Positions 51,925-55,142 of a stretch of DNA of 55,142 nucleotides are shown here, in pieces (the stretch's first letter is position 1; each line of letters begins with the position of its first letter). The position numbers and the translations under genes are program-made. The notes beneath the pieces were generated by a model. The model worked only from the letters and a program-made list of their open reading frames with translations. It searched no databases and was not told the DNA's origin. Source of the DNA: Lachnospiraceae bacterium (GTDB lineage: Bacteria > Bacillota > Clostridia > Lachnospirales > Lachnospiraceae); contig JAFLTD010000008.1 of the NCBI GenBank assembly GCA_022510625.1, forward strand, positions 1 through 55,142, given 5' to 3'.

Positions 51925-53744
51925 ACAGGATATCTGAGACATATAAGAAATATCAAAATTTTATAGAGAACATTTTGTTTCCGGTGCTCCTTGTTTTGTA
52001 CCCTATAATGATGATCAATCAGGGTATCGATGTGTCGGACACTACCTACAGTTTGGCGAATTTTCAGTATTTTAATTCCATGGACGGGACATGGATCGTT
52101 GCAACCTTTCTTTCCAATGTGGTGGGTAATCTGATGATGCGGTTTCCTTTCGGCAGCACGATGATGGGTATGTATTTTTATACGGCATTGGTACAGTCCG
52201 TGACAGCATTCATGGTTTATGCGGCTTTACGCAGGAGAATACCGGCGCCGTTTGTGTTTGTCGGGGAATGGATTGCATTGGGACTGTGCTGGTGTCCTTC
52301 CACGGTTTTGTATAATTATCTGACTTACCTGTTGATGGCAGCAGGTATTTTGCTATTGCACCATGGTATTTTGAAAGATGACAAGAAATATTATGTGGCG
52401 GCGGGAATTTGCCTTGGCATGAATGTGGCTGTCAGGATGCCCAATGTGGTACAGACGGCGATGATTATAGCAGTATGGTATGCCGCGGTAATCTATGGGC
52501 GGACATGGCAGCAGGCGATTCGGGAGACACTGTGGTGTGTTTTGGGCTATGCGATTGGTTTTGGAATACCGCTTACGGCAATCTGTATCAGATACGGTGT
52601 GAGCGCATACCCTGCCATGGTCAAGGCGCTGTTTGCCATGACCGACAAGGCTACGGACTACAAACCCGCAGCCATGGTGACGGGGATGCTCGGGGATTAT
52701 CGCATGGGGTTATACCGGCTGGTCTTTGCAGGCATTTGTATGGCGGGCGGATGGGCTCTCTTTGCATTGCAGCGCAGGTTGTTTGCGGGCAGACACAGCG
52801 TGATGGTTTTGTGCAAGAGCATCTATATTGCGGTATTGTTTGTTTTGCTCCGTTTCTATTGGGGAAGAGGAGTATTCACTTTCTTCTATTATGAGGACAG
52901 CAGCATATATAATTCCGCCGTCCTGCTTTTATTGGCTGCGATTTTAGCAGCGCTGTATTGCCTGTTTAATAAGCACATTTGTCCTCAGTTGAAAATATTG
53001 GCGATACTTTTGTTAGTGCAGGTTTTTGTGACACCGCTTGGAAGTAACAATTATCTGTATCCCATTATCAATAACATGTTTATTGCAGTGCCGTTCCTCT
53101 TGTGGGTTGCATATGACAGATATATGTCATATAGGGAGAAGGATGTCCGGGGTGAAGCCGGCATCATATCAGGGACAGGGACTTTTGCTTTTGTATGGGG
53201 AGCGCCACTGGTTCTGTTGACTGCGCTTCTTTTCGTACAGAGCACGGGCTTTCACATGGCGTTCGCTTTTCGGGACGGCATTGAAGGTGAAGTGCGTGAT
53301 ACGAAATTGACTATGCCGGTCAAAACAGAAGGTATCTATACGAATCGGGATAACGCCGCATGGCTTCAAGAGTTGGCGGAATATGCGGAGAGTGCGAATC
53401 TCACGGAGCGGGAATTGATTTCGTACGGGGAAATTCCGGGGCTGGGGTATTTGCTGGATATGCCACCGGCATTATCAACATTCTGGCCGGACTTGCCTTC
53501 CTATCTCATGTCAGAGTATGAGCGGGATATGGAACAGCTGGCAATCCCTCCGGTTATCATTGCTGCTTCTCCCATTGCGGCATATCTGAACGAGGATGCG
53601 GACGGCATGAACTGGTTTGGGGCAGACCGGGAAGCGTTGGATGCAGATGAGAAATTACAGATCCTCGCCGGCTACATGAGGGACCATTCATATCGGGAGA
53701 CATTCGGCAACGGACGATATGTGGTTTATTTGGCAGAGGAGTAG
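51921..53744 (+). CDS. Large polytopic membrane protein, GT-C-like, function unknown
   Basis: The 607-residue protein has about 11 transmembrane helices (to near 445) and a C-terminal soluble domain of about 160 residues. The loop after the first helix has QGIDVSDTTYSLANFQYFN, with the acidic residues that GT-C enzymes carry there; the next gene has a similar YYDLNDDVLIKDIM. YNYLTYLLMAAGILLLHHG is typical of such proteins. Its stop is followed at once by the promoter of the aminotransferase gene, which begins within its last codons. Confidence 0.7.
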   Translation: MNRISETYKKYQNFIENILFPVLLVLYPIMMINQGIDVSDTTYSLANFQYFNSMDGTWIVATFLSNVVGNLMMRFPFGSTMMGMYFYTALVQSVTAFMVYAALRRRIPAPFVFVGEWIALGLCWCPSTVLYNYLTYLLMAAGILLLHHGILKDDKKYYVAAGICLGMNVAVRMPNVVQTAMIIAVWYAAVIYGRTWQQAIRETLWCVLGYAIGFGIPLTAICIRYGVSAYPAMVKALFAMTDKATDYKPAAMVTGMLGDYRMGLYRLVFAGICMAGGWALFALQRRLFAGRHSVMVLCKSIYIAVLFVLLRFYWGRGVFTFFYYEDSSIYNSAVLLLLAAILAALYCLFNKHICPQLKILAILLLVQVFVTPLGSNNYLYPIINNMFIAVPFLLWVAYDRYMSYREKDVRGEAGIISGTGTFAFVWGAPLVLLTALLFVQSTGFHMAFAFRDGIEGEVRDTKLTMPVKTEGIYTNRDNAAWLQELAEYAESANLTERELISYGEIPGLGYLLDMPPALSTFWPDLPSYLMSEYERDMEQLAIPPVIIAASPIAAYLNEDADGMNWFGADREALDADEKLQILAGYMRDHSYRETFGNGRYVVYLAEE

Positions 53745-53758
53745 GAATGTGATATAAT
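53730..53758 (+). promoter_or_regulatory. SigmaA-type promoter of the WecE-like gene
   Basis: TTGGCA (53730-53735), 17 bp, TATAAT (53753-53758), with the extension TGA. It overlaps the end of the preceding coding region and lies 73 bp before the ATG. Confidence 0.72.
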
Positions 53759-53831
53759 GTGTCCGTGAGCGCGGTTAAGCGAAGCGGAATCGAGTTGAAA
53801 CTGAAAATTTATACAAAAAAGGAGATAGGTC

Positions 53832-54959
53832 ATGATAAACTTTAACGTCCCTCCTTATACCGGGAAAGAAATTGAATACATGAAAGAGGCCGTCGAGAAT
53901 CAGAAAATTTGCGGTGATGGGCCTTTTACCAAGAAGTGCAGTGAATGGATTGAGAAAAAGACCGGTACGGCCAAGTGTCTGCTCACAACATCCTGCACGC
54001 ATGCCACGGAGTTGGCGGCGTTGCTTGCGGACATCAAAGAAGGCGACGAAGTGATCCTGCCGTCCTATACTTTCGTGTCTACGGCAGATGCCTTTGTACT
54101 GCGTGGGGCTAAGGCTGTCTTTGTGGACATAAGGCCGGACACCATGAATATCGATGAGAAGCTGATAGAAGATGCAGTCACAGAGCGTACGAGGGCGATT
54201 GTTCCGGTACACTATGCGGGCGTGGGATGCGAGATGGACACTATTATGGATGTTGCAAAGCGGCATAACCTGATGGTGGTTGAGGATGCCGCACAAGGCA
54301 TCATGGCGTCCTACAAGGGGAAAGCACTGGGTACCTTCGGCGATTTCGGGTGCTTTAGTTTTCATGAGACGAAGAATTTCAGTATGGGCGAAGGCGGCGC
54401 ACTCCTGATACGTGATGGTAAATATATTGAGAGAGCAGAGATTTACCGGGAAAAAGGAACGGACAGAAGCAAATATTACAGAGGAGAAATCGACAAATAT
54501 CGCTGGCAGGACTACGGTTCATCCTATCTTCCCAGCGATATGAATGCGGCCTATCTGTATGCGCAGTTAGAGCTTGCGGATGAGATTACCGGAGTAAGAG
54601 TGGCAAGGTGGAACCAGTACCGGGAGCTGCTGCAGCCGCTGGCTGATGACGGCAAAATAGAGCTGCCCTATATTCCGCCTCACTGTGAGCACAATGGCCA
54701 CATGTTTTATATTAAGACCAAGGATATAGAGGAGCGCACCAGACTGGATGCCTTCCTGAAGGAGCGCGGTGTACACGCGGTATTTCATTATATACCGCTT
54801 CATACGGCGCCGGCAGGGCAGAAGTATGGAAGATTCCACGGGGAGGACAAGTATACGACGAAGGAGAGCGAGCGGCTGTTTAGACTGCCTATGTTTTATA
54901 AGCTGACTGAGGATGAAGTGACGTATATTACCGAACAAGTCGAGGCATTTTACCGGTAG
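53832..54959 (+). CDS. wecE: dTDP-4-amino-4,6-dideoxy-sugar transaminase (WecE/RffA type)
   Basis: The 375-residue PLP enzyme matches RffA/WecE, which aminates dTDP-4-dehydro-6-deoxy-D-glucose to dTDP-Fuc4N. Diagnostic stretches are NVPPYTGKEIEYM, KICGDGPFTKKCSEW, LLTTSCTHATELAALL, LPSYTFVSTADAFVLRG and VFVDIRPDTMNIDE. Asp in VVEDAAQGIM binds the PLP nitrogen and Lys in FHETKNFSMGEGG forms the Schiff base. The donor precursor needs RmlA and RmlB, which are not in this window. The gene has its own promoter and AAGGAGA before the ATG. Confidence 0.93.
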   Translation: MINFNVPPYTGKEIEYMKEAVENQKICGDGPFTKKCSEWIEKKTGTAKCLLTTSCTHATELAALLADIKEGDEVILPSYTFVSTADAFVLRGAKAVFVDIRPDTMNIDEKLIEDAVTERTRAIVPVHYAGVGCEMDTIMDVAKRHNLMVVEDAAQGIMASYKGKALGTFGDFGCFSFHETKNFSMGEGGALLIRDGKYIERAEIYREKGTDRSKYYRGEIDKYRWQDYGSSYLPSDMNAAYLYAQLELADEITGVRVARWNQYRELLQPLADDGKIELPYIPPHCEHNGHMFYIKTKDIEERTRLDAFLKERGVHAVFHYIPLHTAPAGQKYGRFHGEDKYTTKESERLFRLPMFYKLTEDEVTYITEQVEAFYR

Positions 54960-54973
54960 AAAGGTACGATATT

Positions 54974-55142
54974 ATGCGGATTCGCAGATTTGGAGAAAAA
55001 TACGGAAACTATATTGCTGTCGCGCTGACCGTCATATGTAATATTATCGTGATTGGTCAGCTGTTTGGTTTTTATTATGACCTCAATGATGATGTTTTGA
55101 TCAAAGATATTATGGCGGGGGTATATACGGGGACGCCGGAAG
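54974..55142 (+). CDS. Membrane protein, 3' end beyond window
   Basis: Fifty-six codons are visible up to the right edge: a basic start (MRIRRFGEKYGNY), one hydrophobic helix (IAVALTVICNIIVIGQLFG) and YYDLNDDVLIKDIMAGVYTG. The acidic NDD after the first helix resembles the start of GT-C-like surface-glycan proteins such as DUF6056-type proteins. AAAGGTACG precedes the ATG, which is 14 bases after the wecE stop. The length and function cannot be judged. Confidence 0.6.
   Translation, partial: MRIRRFGEKYGNYIAVALTVICNIIVIGQLFGFYYDLNDDVLIKDIMAGVYTGTPE

Noticed and set aside
1..55142. CRISPR arrays, insertion sequences, prophage or integrase genes
   Set aside because: No regularly spaced repeats, transposase or integrase motifs were found on either strand.

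Overview
The window looks like a chromosomal surface-polysaccharide region of a Firmicute, most likely a Clostridia/Lachnospiraceae-type gut anaerobe. The reasons are a Spo0A-type DNA-binding protein, a YerB-like (DUF3048) lipoprotein, the split LacL/LacM form of beta-galactosidase, AGGAGG-like ribosome binding sites, extended -10 promoters of the TRTGN type, and moderate GC by eye. The assignment is an inference from gene content; there is no rRNA here to confirm it.

Layout. 1-1500: the 3' part of a tRNA-Cys with its terminator, a short coding remnant, and a reverse-strand lipoprotein with its own terminator. 1700-6590: forward nucleotide-sugar genes (rmlD for dTDP-L-rhamnose, gmd and fcl for GDP-L-fucose) around a large membrane protein. 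6600-7110: a free-standing Spo0A C-terminal domain gene, closed by a strong terminator. 7160-19514: a compact assembly operon with a GtrB-like transferase, several GT2 and GT4 glycosyltransferases, a polyprenyl-phosphate sugar-phosphate transferase (chain initiation), a Wzz-like protein, an EpsG/Wzy-like polymerase and a GT39-like membrane protein. 19525-28283: pseB and pseC (first two steps to pseudaminic acid), a large GT-C-like membrane protein, a MATE transporter and lacL/lacM. 28293-37269: a reverse-strand FIST-GGDEF diguanylate cyclase, then a large lipoprotein and a MoxR/DUF58/transglutaminase operon. 37275-44739: a second nonulosonate operon with a GT2, an aminotransferase-like domain fused to PseG, PseF, PseI, an ATP-grasp ligase and a probable nonulosonate transferase. 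44790-55142: more GT-C-like membrane proteins (one on the reverse strand), a PglK-like ABC flippase, GtrA, a membrane acyltransferase, a WecE/RffA-type aminotransferase and a membrane protein cut by the right edge.

How it fits together. The genes can supply fucose, rhamnose (last step only), pseudaminic acid or a variant, and perhaps a 4-amino-4,6-dideoxyhexose. Repeat units would start on undecaprenyl phosphate, be extended by GT2/GT4 enzymes, exported by the MATE or ABC candidate, polymerised by the EpsG-like protein with length control by the Wzz-like protein, and decorated by GT-C/Gtr enzymes and the acyltransferase. The most unusual part is 38379-44739. All CMP-pseudaminate genes are present in the window except the PseH N-acetyltransferase. 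The operon instead carries an ATP-grasp ligase, a DegT-PseG fusion and a transferase with sialyltransferase-like EDG and HP motifs, which suggests an aminoacyl-modified nonulosonic acid (inference). No insertion sequences, CRISPR arrays or phage genes were seen.
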